From Pseudomonas sp. ANT_J12 (GTDB taxonomy: Bacteria; Pseudomonadota; Gammaproteobacteria; Pseudomonadales; Pseudomonadaceae): a DNA stretch of 64,000 nucleotides. The stretch lies in assembly GCF_008370045.1 (NCBI RefSeq), contig NZ_VOBN01000006.1, forward strand, positions 300,762 through 364,761, read 5' to 3'. Of the stretch, positions 37,458-45,792 are shown piece after piece. Made by a program: the position numbers and the translations under genes. Position 1 is the stretch's first letter. Every line of letters starts with the position of its first letter. The notes below the pieces were generated by a model. That model worked only from the letters and a program-made list of their open reading frames with translations. It did no database searches and had not been told where the DNA came from.

Positions 37458-40400
37458 TTGCGTTTCACACTTCCACTGTCGAGCCAGTACTTGGTCTCGC
37501 TCAGGCCGGCGTCGAGCATTGTGTTGAGTTCCAGCTCGAGGTCGCTGCGCGGGTTGAAGTTGACGTTGTTACTGTTGGATTCAATGTCGCGTACCGAGAG
37601 GCGATCGCTGACCAGATCCTGCTTGCGGGTGTATTTGTCCGCAGCCTTGACCTCAAAGCGCACCTTGAGCAGCGGCGCGCTGCCGTTTTCACCGACCGCG
37701 CGGGAGAACTTCTCCCGGCCGGCTTTGGTAAAGCGCAAGGTGTACAGCGGCGAAGCGGCCCAGCGGTCGGCGGCCAACTGGCGGAAACCGAGGCGCAGGT
37801 CGCCGCGCATTTCCAGTTGCGGCGTGTCGGCGTCGTCGCCCGTGCCGATTTCCGGCAGCTTGATTTTGTAGTCTTCGGACTGGATGTCGCGGTACAGCAC
37901 GTCGGCATCCTTGATCACGTTGTTCAGGTCGATGACGCCGATGTGCTTGACCGTCGAATACGGTTTGAGCGCCGAGGAGCGGAAATAGAAGTTCGGCACG
38001 CTGTGGTTGGCGCACAGCAGGCACAGCATCGCGCCGACCGACGCGGTGCTTTTCGGGTCGTCGATCCGGCCATTCTTGTGGAACGGATACCAGCCGCCAG
38101 TGCGGTAGTTCTGCAATGCCAGAATGCGCCCCGGTGGCAGCGGCAACACCTTGCGGATGAAGGCCTGGATGCCGGGCAGGCGCGAAGGGCGGCCGGTCAG
38201 CAGCAGGACGTCGCAGGGGTAATGCGCGACCACTTCACACAGTGCGCCGAGGATCTTGGTGATGTTGATCTGATCGTTGAGGAACGCGGCGTGGAGCTTT
38301 TGCAGGTCGAAGCTGATCGGCGCTTCATAAAGGTCGAAACCGCTCTGGCCGCCAACATCGCGGCGTACGGCGGCGTTGACGTAATCGAGCACGGTCTGGC
38401 TGATCGCGTTGTCACCCAGCAGTTGGCGATAACTTTGCGGGCTGACTTCCTGCGGCACTTGCGGGTCGTAATGCTCGTAGGCCTTGAGCAATGCGAGACC
38501 CAGCGGCGAGAACACCTGCAGGTTCAATTGCTGGCGCAGGATCATGTCCTGGGCGCTGACCGATTCATCGCCGCACAAGCGCGACATCAGCGAATCCGGG
38601 GCCTTGACCCCGGCGTTCTGCAAGGCTTTCTCGAAGCTCGGCAGGATGAAGTCCTGGATCACGTCCAGCAGGATGTCGTCGCCAGCGACTTTGAAACCGT
38701 CGCGGAAACGCTGTTCCGGCACGATGTGCACGTTGCTGCCGCTGCCCGTGTTGCCGGCGCGGTCGAGGCGGTAGTCGGTGATCACCAGGTCGGTGGTGCC
38801 GCCGCCGATGTCGATCGTCGCCAGCGTGATGCGCTCGCGGTCGGACTTGTCGGGGCGCGCGATGGTGTCGAAAAACTCTTCCGGGTGACCGGCGAAGTTC
38901 TCGTTGACCTCGGTGTACAGGTACACCAATTGGCCGCAGGAGGCTTCGTCCCATTCGACGCGGATACTCGGGATCGGCGTGCGCGGGCTGATGGCCGGGT
39001 CCTGATGCGGATCTTCCTCGCCGGCATGCCAGCCGAGGCTTTTCCACACCAGGCCGATGGCTTGCAACATGCGTTCGTTGAGGATGCTGCGCTCGGCCTG
39101 GGGCATCCCCGGCGGCACGGTCAGAGTGATGCTATTGAGCTGGCGCGGCGAACGGGTGTGACCCTGGCGCGAGCGCTGGGCCGGGCTGTTGATCTGCGAC
39201 AGCGCCTGGGCCAGGACTTCGGCGAGCATGAAGGTCATCAGCGAACTGCGCGAGTAACGGGGCATGAACACCGGCAGGCGATCGTCTTCTTCAAGGCTGT
39301 AGAGCGCCTCGCCGGTTTCATTGATCAGGTGCGAGAACGGCGCCGCCGTGGCGTACGGTTCGTTGTCGGTCTTGATGTACGAGCAGTTGAAACGCCAGCC
39401 GTGGCCGTAGGCGTTTTCGTCCCACAGGTAACGTTTCGGGCTCGACAGCCCGGTGGAACCTTCGGTGCCGCGACGGCGGCTGGCCAGGCGGCCAGCCTCA
39501 TTACCGACCCGGGCGATGGTTGCCCACTGGAACGCATCGTGGCGGCCACTCTTGACCGAGCAATGGTCCTTGCCGAAATTCGCCTGGGCGAATTCCACAC
39601 GGCTTTCGAACGGTTGGTTGTAGGTGTGCTCGGGGGTGATCAGGTCACGTAGTTCCAGCACGTAGTTCTGCTTAAGCCCGGAGCCGGCCTGACCGTGGTT
39701 TTCGATCAGGATGCCGCAGGTGCGAGAGTTGCCGACGTCCAGTACCAGATCCACCAGGATCGGCTTGACCAGGCCATTGCTGTCGTTGGCGACCACCTTC
39801 AGTTCGGGGATTTCGACCTTCGGCCGCGCCGTCGACTGCGCGGCCACTGACGGTTTGCTCAACAGGCTCAGCAAATTGAGGTAGTGCGCCAGGTGATGGT
39901 TGGCGCGGATGTCGATGTCCAGCTCTTCCCGGGAGCGGTGGGCGTTGCCTTCGTTGAACACTTCGAGCAGCCATTCGTTGACCCACGGCTGGGACAGGAA
40001 CCAACGGGTTTCGCTGGCTTTGGTCGCCAGTTTGAAGGACACGCCGGAGCTGATGTCTTCTTCGTTCGGCGCCAGGTAGGCGGTGCCGTCACGCTTGGGC
40101 ATGACGCGGCTGTCGAAGGCCATGGTCAGTCGGTGGGTGTTGCCGTCGATATCGGGTGTGGCCAGTTTCACCAGGCGCATGCGCGACCAGTTGCTCGGGC
40201 CTTCGTCGAAGCGGTACGGCGGCATAAAGCGGAAAAACGGGATCGGCAGCCAGACACCGTCGAGCAGCTCCAGGCTGCTTTTCATGTCGACGCTGAACGC
40301 TGGTTTGGCCTTCTCGACCTTTTCCGGTTCGGGCTCGTAGAAGTAGAAGTCTTTCTCTTCGTTGTACATCAGCCGGCAGATCAGCCCGCTGATCATCGGC

Positions 40401-40519
40401 GCGAACTCGCCCGCCGGTTCCTTGCGAGGATCCAGGCGCAGGGCGAAATCCATGAACTGGATACCCGTGTCGCTGACCAGGGTGACGGTGTCTTCGAATT
40501 GGGTGACTTCAGGCAACAT
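37454..40519 (-). CDS. srfB: SrfB-family protein: actin/Hsp70-like ATPase
   Basis: 1021 residues. The three ATP-binding blocks of the actin/Hsp70 superfamily are visible: phosphate 1 LVLDVGNSRTCGILIE (about 256-272), phosphate 2 TIDIGGGTTDLVITDY (about 566-581) and the adenosine motif LLLTGRPSRLPGIQAF (about 770-785). Large N- and C-terminal extensions are unassigned. No TM or signal peptide, so cytoplasmic. Lies 17 nt after srfA. It probably cycles with ATP and clients or membrane partners; function is not established. Confidence 0.9.
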   Translation of the reverse strand: MLPEVTQFEDTVTLVSDTGIQFMDFALRLDPRKEPAGEFAPMISGLICRLMYNEEKDFYFYEPEPEKVEKAKPAFSVDMKSSLELLDGVWLPIPFFRFMPPYRFDEGPSNWSRMRLVKLATPDIDGNTHRLTMAFDSRVMPKRDGTAYLAPNEEDISSGVSFKLATKASETRWFLSQPWVNEWLLEVFNEGNAHRSREELDIDIRANHHLAHYLNLLSLLSKPSVAAQSTARPKVEIPELKVVANDSNGLVKPILVDLVLDVGNSRTCGILIENHGQAGSGLKQNYVLELRDLITPEHTYNQPFESRVEFAQANFGKDHCSVKSGRHDAFQWATIARVGNEAGRLASRRRGTEGSTGLSSPKRYLWDENAYGHGWRFNCSYIKTDNEPYATAAPFSHLINETGEALYSLEEDDRLPVFMPRYSRSSLMTFMLAEVLAQALSQINSPAQRSRQGHTRSPRQLNSITLTVPPGMPQAERSILNERMLQAIGLVWKSLGWHAGEEDPHQDPAISPRTPIPSIRVEWDEASCGQLVYLYTEVNENFAGHPEEFFDTIARPDKSDRERITLATIDIGGGTTDLVITDYRLDRAGNTGSGSNVHIVPEQRFRDGFKVAGDDILLDVIQDFILPSFEKALQNAGVKAPDSLMSRLCGDESVSAQDMILRQQLNLQVFSPLGLALLKAYEHYDPQVPQEVSPQSYRQLLGDNAISQTVLDYVNAAVRRDVGGQSGFDLYEAPISFDLQKLHAAFLNDQINITKILGALCEVVAHYPCDVLLLTGRPSRLPGIQAFIRKVLPLPPGRILALQNYRTGGWYPFHKNGRIDDPKSTASVGAMLCLLCANHSVPNFYFRSSALKPYSTVKHIGVIDLNNVIKDADVLYRDIQSEDYKIKLPEIGTGDDADTPQLEMRGDLRLGFRQLAADRWAASPLYTLRFTKAGREKFSRAVGENGSAPLLKVRFEVKAADKYTRKQDLVSDRLSVRDIESNSNNVNFNPRSDLELELNTMLDAGLSETKYWLDSGSVKRK

Positions 40520-40536
40520 GTCAGGTTATTCCGTAT

Positions 40537-41955
40537 TTATTCGCCCGCTTGCCGCATGGACATGGGGAATTGATCTTTTCCGTAACCGCCGGTGCAGTCC
40601 GCGACCGTAGTCGCCCCTTTGCGACAGTTGACCTTGGGCATGTCGTAGGTGCTGCCATCGCCGCACACGGCCTGGCCCTGGCTGTCGATGGCCAGACTGC
40701 CCCCCTTCATGGCGGCGGTGACCGGGCCGCTGCATTTCGAGCCGTCGGCCTGGTGCACGGTGACTTCGCCTTTACCGTCCTTGAACTGGTATTCCAGGCG
40801 CAGCGGCTTGCCGGTTCGGCGGTCCTGAATGCCGGCGCCCGCGCGGTACTGGCCATCGAGGAAGTCGGCGGCACCGTCGGCGGCGTCCGGTGGAATGCTC
40901 AGCGCCGGGCCGGGTTTGGCGGCAGCGGCTTTTTCCGCGTCGGGCGGTGTGACGGCTGGCGGCGCAGTTTTGTTTTCAGGTGGCGTGGCCGGGGCTTCGG
41001 CTGCCGGGTCCTGGGTGATGTCGGCAGGCGCAGCGTCCGCCTCGTCGCCTTCGACCGCTGGCGCTTCCACACCGTGGGTGCCTTCCACGGCAGCAGCGGT
41101 GGTAGAGCCTGCGACGGTGCCGGTCACGGGAACGCCATTCAGCGTCGTGGCTGTGCCGGTCAGTTGTGGTTCTTCCCGTTGGTTATCTACCGGGACGAGG
41201 CCCGTTGGCAGCAGATCAACCGCCACCAGCGGAATCGGCACGCAACCGCGCAAGCCGAGCAACAGCCACAACAGCAGCAGCAAGAAGGGCAGCAGCAATA
41301 GCCACCACCAGCGACGCCACCACGGACGAGCGATCACCACCGGCACGACAGGCGCAACCACCGGCGCTTCGACCACCGGTGGCAGGGTGAATACGGGCGG
41401 AACCGAATAGAGGCAGTGCAATGGATCGCGATTGCGGTCGGCACCGGCATGCTCGAAACCCCAGAAAGTCAGCACCGGTTTGCCTTGCACCAGGTAAACG
41501 AAGTTTTCGTCGGGGAAATGAATGACGCGCTTGAGCAACTTGCCGAACACGGCTTTATCGCCTTGCTGCTGTTCGGCCGGGTCAGTGCCCAGGAAACGCA
41601 GGCTCAACTCGTCGAGCGCCGTCTTCAGGGCTTCCAGTTGGCGACGGGCAGGCGCGCGCTCCTCTTCGGTGGCGCTGCTCCACGGGATCACATCGCCGTC
41701 GAGGCCGCTGTACCAGTCGATCTGGTTACCGAGTTCATCGCTTTGAGGAATGGCCAGGTGATCGACCAGCTCGGGGTTCTTGCGGCGAATGGCTTCGCGC
41801 AATTGCAGGGCTGCCCGGTAGACCGGTTGACCTGTTTCGCCCAGGGCAGTGAATGACCCGCTCTTACCGCTGCGTAATAGTGCCCCGCGCATCCAAACTC
41901 CATATGATCCGTTGCGCAAAATGTCAGACAAACATGTCTGTACTTGCTCCTGCAT
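40537..41955 (-). CDS. srfA: SrfA-family bitopic membrane protein
   Basis: 472 residues, first gene of the operon. Cytoplasmic domain (1-165), Pro/Val-rich segment (VVEAPVVAPVVPVVIARP), strongly basic-aromatic TM (WWRRWWWLLLLPFLLLLLWLL, about 215-237), then a periplasmic Pro/Ala-rich linker and a small C-terminal domain (YRAGAGIQDRRTGKPLRLEYQFK ... VNCRKGATTVADCTGGYG) with several cysteines. The N-terminal domain resembles that of the VWA protein at 25503. Named from its fixed position before srfB and srfC. Confidence 0.82.
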   Translation of the reverse strand: MQEQVQTCLSDILRNGSYGVWMRGALLRSGKSGSFTALGETGQPVYRAALQLREAIRRKNPELVDHLAIPQSDELGNQIDWYSGLDGDVIPWSSATEEERAPARRQLEALKTALDELSLRFLGTDPAEQQQGDKAVFGKLLKRVIHFPDENFVYLVQGKPVLTFWGFEHAGADRNRDPLHCLYSVPPVFTLPPVVEAPVVAPVVPVVIARPWWRRWWWLLLLPFLLLLLWLLLGLRGCVPIPLVAVDLLPTGLVPVDNQREEPQLTGTATTLNGVPVTGTVAGSTTAAAVEGTHGVEAPAVEGDEADAAPADITQDPAAEAPATPPENKTAPPAVTPPDAEKAAAAKPGPALSIPPDAADGAADFLDGQYRAGAGIQDRRTGKPLRLEYQFKDGKGEVTVHQADGSKCSGPVTAAMKGGSLAIDSQGQAVCGDGSTYDMPKVNCRKGATTVADCTGGYGKDQFPMSMRQAGE

Positions 41956-42160
41956 TTAGCTGGCGACCTTAATGTCATTATGATGTCGCCGTCAATCAGT
42001 CGATGGTCCAAAACCGTTTGAGACTAGTGCAAGAATCAAGAGGCTGCTTGAGGTTGATGTGTATTTGCTGGGGAGCGCCGGGACGTGTGCATTTTTTAAC
42101 CTTGCTGAATCGTTTCATCAGCGCTATAAAAAATACACAAATCCAAGAAAGGCTTCCCCC
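41956..42160. promoter_or_regulatory. Divergent promoter region of the srf operon and the DUF4432 gene
   Basis: 205 bp, more AT-rich than its surroundings, between divergent starts. No gap longer than 60 nt occurs downstream in the srf operon, so this is the likely single promoter for the 16.5-kb unit. No operator could be defined. Confidence 0.45.
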
Positions 42161-43375
42161 ATGACCCCGCTCAAACTTGTCATCACCCTTGGCGCGCTGT
42201 CCGCCGCTTCCCACGCCATGGCCTGGGATTACGTCCTCCTCGACACCGACAAAGCTGCCCAGAACTGGCAAATCACCAGCCAGCAACTGGGGGTGAAAAC
42301 CGACAAACCCTTCTCCGTGACCCTGCGCACCTTGCACGGTGGTCGGCAGGAGGGCGTCAGCATCGTCGACATCGACAACGGCACGCTGAAACTCTCGGTG
42401 GTGCCGACTCGCGGGATGAACGTCCTGCAAGCGTCTGTAGGCAATGTGCGCATGGGTTGGGATTCGCCGGTCAAGGACGTGGTCAATCCGTCCTTCATCG
42501 AACTCAATGGTCGTGGCGGTCTCGGTTGGCTCGAAGGCTTCAACGAACTCGTCGCCCGCTGCGGCTACGAATGGGTCGGCCACCCCGGCCTGGACAATGG
42601 CGAACTGTTGACCCTCCATGGCCGCGCCGCCAACATCCCGGCCAGCACAGTCACCCTGCATATAGATGAAAAGCCGCCGTACGCCATCAGCCTGCGCGGC
42701 GAGTTGAAGGAACAGGCGTTCAAGAAAGTCGATTTCTCGGTGCATACCGAACTGGTCACCGAGCCCGGCAGCGTGGCGTTTGCCCTCAACGATACCTTGA
42801 CCAACAACGGCGACTATCCGAAGGAGTATCAGGCGCTGTACCACAGCAATTTCAGCACTCCGTTCCTTGAACAAGGCGCCCGTTTTGTCGCACCGGTGAA
42901 ACAGGTTTCGCCGTTCAACGACAAGGCCAAGGGTGACTTGCCGGACTGGCAGACTTACCGTGCGCCGACCAAGGATTACGACGAAACGGTTTACAACGTC
43001 GTGCCGTACGGCGACGCCAAGGGCGACACCCTGACCGTGCTGCACAACAAGGCGGGCAGCCTTGGGGTTTCGGTGGGCTTCAATACTCATCAGTTGCCGG
43101 TGTTCTCGTTGTGGAAAAACACCGATACCCAAGGGCAGGGGTATGTGACGGGGCTGGAGCCGGGGACGAGTTTTTCCTACAACCGTCGGTATCAACGGCC
43201 GCTCGGTTTGGTGCCGACGATTGGGGTGAAAGAGCAGAAGCAGTTCCAGATTCGCTATAGCTTGTTGGCGGATAAAGGGGCTGTGGATAAGGCATTGGCG
43301 CGGGTGAGTGAGATTCAGGGTGGACGGGCGACTGAGGTGAGGCAGGCGCCGTTGGTGGATTTGTCCAAAGAATAA
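42161..43375 (+). CDS. DUF4432 (aldose 1-epimerase-like) exported protein
   Basis: 404 residues from MTPLKLVITLGALSAASHAMA, a signal peptide; the frame upstream lacks any. The galactose-mutarotase-like fold is seen in the mid-region (VVPTRGMNVLQASVGNVRMGWDSPV, RCGYEWVGHPG, LTLHGRAANIPA). DUF4432 proteins are predicted sugar mutarotases of unknown substrate. Periplasmic location is inferred from the signal peptide. Divergent from srfA. Confidence 0.85.
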   Translation: MTPLKLVITLGALSAASHAMAWDYVLLDTDKAAQNWQITSQQLGVKTDKPFSVTLRTLHGGRQEGVSIVDIDNGTLKLSVVPTRGMNVLQASVGNVRMGWDSPVKDVVNPSFIELNGRGGLGWLEGFNELVARCGYEWVGHPGLDNGELLTLHGRAANIPASTVTLHIDEKPPYAISLRGELKEQAFKKVDFSVHTELVTEPGSVAFALNDTLTNNGDYPKEYQALYHSNFSTPFLEQGARFVAPVKQVSPFNDKAKGDLPDWQTYRAPTKDYDETVYNVVPYGDAKGDTLTVLHNKAGSLGVSVGFNTHQLPVFSLWKNTDTQGQGYVTGLEPGTSFSYNRRYQRPLGLVPTIGVKEQKQFQIRYSLLADKGAVDKALARVSEIQGGRATEVRQAPLVDLSKE

Positions 43376-43427
43376 GCGGCCTTACGAGATGAGCGGTGGA
43401 TACCTGTTTCCGCTGCTCATTAAAGGG

Positions 43428-43730
43428 CTAGAAGGGAAGTCTCATTTCTGAGGCTTGTGCAGCGTCGAACAGACGCCGGATGAAATCGAAGTCATTCCAG
43501 GTTTGGTTGGTATAAAACCGGTGTTCCTTATTTCTGATCTCATCGATGTAATAAATGACGTACTCCGCATACTTCTCATCGGCGTTGAAGCTGTAACGCA
43601 ATGAAAGAGAAAATTCCTTTTCTTTGAGTTTCACAAACGAATTGTTGTCGTCGTAACTCCAGGTGAATTCACCCCGCTCCGTTCTCGCGGTGAGTGCTTT
43701 GATGAAATCGAAAAATCTAGGCGGTAGCAT
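43428..43730 (-). CDS. Small protein of unknown function
   Basis: 100 residues, charged and soluble (MLPPRFFDFIKALTARTERG...EYVIYYIDEIRNKEHRF). Its start overlaps the upstream 204-residue gene by 14 nt, so the two form an operon. Not recognised. Lower GC than the core genes around it. Confidence 0.65.
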   Translation of the reverse strand: MLPPRFFDFIKALTARTERGEFTWSYDDNNSFVKLKEKEFSLSLRYSFNADEKYAEYVIYYIDEIRNKEHRFYTNQTWNDFDFIRRLFDAAQASEMRLPF

Positions 43731-44331
43731 ATTGGCGCCCTCTGGCTGGATTAACTTTTTCTAGGTTTTCTTTGATGTTTTCAAGATTGTGATGAAGAAG
43801 GATTCTGACCGGCTTTTCGAGCGGGGTGGTTGCCGTCGCGAAAACTCCTTTTCTGATACTGATTTCTGTTTCTCCAAGGATAGTGTCAATCCTTTCGAAC
43901 TCCTGACCTGTACCGGGTATTTTGGCAAACAGAATCCTGAAATGCTGATAGCACTTCAGCGCCAATGGGTAGTTTTCGGTGTCAACATAACCTGCTGTTT
44001 CATTGAGCGTCGCAATGCATTCACTGACGGCTGAGGCGCCCTCTACGGCTTTTGCGTCCTTGAGTATTCTGTTGGCTTCTGCACTGATACTGCGTGAGTA
44101 ACGAACAGTGTGCAAAACTTCAGATATTGAAATGATGAGCGCGACGATCGTAATTACAGTGCCAATGTAGGAAAAGTTATTCAGGGTGGTCGGGGAGCCA
44201 ACAACAAATTCCTGCTGTAAGAGCGCCGCCCATACGATAGCAATGCTTAACAGGCAATAAACAAATCTGATCCAATGACTTTTTAGTAGATCCATGTATT
44301 TCTGATGCTCCCTGTAAATAGTGATCTGCAT
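43717..44331 (-). CDS. Two-TM membrane protein of unknown function
   Basis: 204 residues. TM1 about 22-40 (FVYCLLSIAIVWAALL), TM2 about 55-75 (YIGTVITIVALIISISEVL), then a soluble helical C-terminus. The layout resembles small effector-type proteins with two N-terminal TMs and a cytoplasmic tail, but I could not assign it. First gene of a pair with 43428. It lies between the DUF4432 gene and the comM remnant. Confidence 0.65.
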   Translation of the reverse strand: MQITIYREHQKYMDLLKSHWIRFVYCLLSIAIVWAALLQQEFVVGSPTTLNNFSYIGTVITIVALIISISEVLHTVRYSRSISAEANRILKDAKAVEGASAVSECIATLNETAGYVDTENYPLALKCYQHFRILFAKIPGTGQEFERIDTILGETEISIRKGVFATATTPLEKPVRILLHHNLENIKENLEKVNPARGRQYATA

Positions 44332-44357
44332 AAATTATTTGCGGTGATGCCCATTGG

Positions 44358-45010
44358 TTATGTTGAGGCAGGTCGATATTGCAACGCTTCCGCCAAGTGC
44401 TCGCGGTTGATCCCGTTAACCTGTTCAAGGTCCGCCAACGTACGGGCGACTTTGAGCAGTCTGTGAGCCGCCCGCAGTGACAACGTCAGACGTTCGCAGG
44501 CGGATTCCAGCCAGGCTTCATCGGCTGTGGATAACTTGCAGTGCCGACGCAAGCCCGGCAGATCAAGGAAGGCGTTGGCGCAGCCTTGGCGTTTGTGTTG
44601 CCGTTCCCGTGCGGCGGCGACCAGCGCTGCGGCGGTGGCGGTGTCATCACCGGGTTTGGGCGAAGGATTCAACGCCGTGGCTTCCCGGGCGACGGTCAGG
44701 TGCAGGTCGATGCGATCCAGCAGCGGGCCGGAGAGTTTGTTGCGGTAGCGCTGGACCATGTCCGGTGTGCAACTGCATTTGCCGCTGGGTTCGCCAAGAT
44801 ATCCACAGGGGCAGGGGTTCATTGCGGCCACCAGTTGGAAGCGTGCCGGGAAGCGCACTCGGTCCTTGGCACGGGATATCACGATGTGGCCGGACTCCAG
44901 CGGCTCCCTCAACACCTCCAAGACTTTGCGATCAAACTCTGGGAGTTCGTCGAGGAACAGCACGCCATGGTGGGCGAGGGTGATTTCGCCGGGTTGCGGT
45001 TTTGAGCCGC
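44358..45010 (-). pseudogene. comM: comM (yifB) C-terminal half, split by the Tn7-like element
   Basis: The frame from GSKPQPGEITLAHHGVLFLDELPEFD to the stop matches the C-terminal part of ComM/YifB, a Mg-chelatase-type AAA+ helicase for transformation branch migration. Walker B LFLDELPE, a sensor-like QLVAAMNPCPCGYLGEP and the C-terminal LLKVARTLADLEQVNGI are present; the Walker A half is missing. The break is at codon GGC of a Gly-Gly-Ser stretch, immediately followed by the transposon end. comM is the known target of AbaR/Tn6022-type Tn7-like elements. Confidence 0.9.
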
Positions 45011-45123
45011 TGTGACTTTGAGAAATAAATGCAGCGACTTCAACTCTAAATACGCATTCTGTCGTATGATTTTTCAGACAAATTTGCAACGAAATCCTAT
45101 CAATAGACGCAACTGGCCGAAAA
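45011..45123. mobile_element. Left end of the Tn7-like transposon with two putative TnsB sites
   Basis: Starts TGTGACTTTG at the comM break, the TGT start of Tn7-family ends. Two 25-bp direct repeats (GCAGCGACTTC..., 45031-45055; GCAACGAAATC..., 45086-45110) match at 16 of 25 positions, spaced 55 bp, like TnsB-binding sites. The adjacent comM pentamer GCCGC (45006-45010) would be the target duplication, but its partner is not in the window. Confidence 0.75.
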
Positions 45124-45792
45124 ATGGATAGAAATAGCTGCAACCAGAATCCTTTCTCTGTCGAGAGACGCATCAAAGCTACGCATCGGAGCCTTTCGGG
45201 GGTCTATGCATTTCGCGGTGTAGGGGTAGCTTTCGAGTCGTCTCTAGAGCGTGATTTTCTTCACCGGATGGATTTCAGCCGAGATGTGGTAACTGTTGGC
45301 TCACAGCCCGTGAAGTTGGATTTCGTCGCACATAACGGCCGGTCGTACACCTACATCCCTGACTTTCTGGTGCACTTCAAAAGCCGCACCGGACGTCGAC
45401 CGATGCTGGTGGAAGTCAAACCGGAAGAGGCGTGGCGTGAAAAATGGCGAGAGTGGTTGCCCAAATGGAAGGCGGCCTGGAGATATGCCGCAGAGCGGGA
45501 ATGGAGTTTTCACATCTATGACGAATCCAGGATCAAGGGACCGGCACTCAAGAACATTCAGTACATCGAACGGTTTAAGCGTGGAGACTATTCGGAAGAG
45601 GATATGGACGCCGTTGTCCGCACGGTGTTATTCATGGGGAGTGCCCCCATTCACTATCTGCTGGCGCTCCACTTCACCGGCTCCGAAACCTTAGGCTGGT
45701 CCGTACTTTTTCATATGATTGCTACACGACAGCTCGACTGCGACATATCGAGGCATTTCGATGAGTACCTCGAAGTGACGGTGACTGCATGA
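45124..45792 (+). CDS. tnsA: TnsA-type transposon endonuclease (TniC of Tn6022-like elements)
   Basis: 222 residues. Catalytic residues of the TnsA nuclease fold: FESSLERDFL (E38/E42), YIPDFLV (D80) and VEVK (E97/K99). TnsA cuts the 5' ends of the element, allowing cut-and-paste movement. Stop and tnsB start overlap in ATGA, so they are coupled. Confidence 0.93.
   Translation: MDRNSCNQNPFSVERRIKATHRSLSGVYAFRGVGVAFESSLERDFLHRMDFSRDVVTVGSQPVKLDFVAHNGRSYTYIPDFLVHFKSRTGRRPMLVEVKPEEAWREKWREWLPKWKAAWRYAAEREWSFHIYDESRIKGPALKNIQYIERFKRGDYSEEDMDAVVRTVLFMGSAPIHYLLALHFTGSETLGWSVLFHMIATRQLDCDISRHFDEYLEVTVTA

Noticed and set aside
25185..39652. Very long plus-strand frames opposite the srf operon (e.g. 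28054-29835, 31834-33804, 35613-37871, 37817-39652)
   Set aside because: High-GC antisense shadows: rich in R, H, V, G and Q, no motifs, and opposite strongly supported coding sequence.
25503..41955. Type VI secretion cluster
   Set aside because: Only Tag-like accessory proteins are seen; no TssB/C, ClpV, VgrG, Hcp, TssJ-M or PpkA/PppA.
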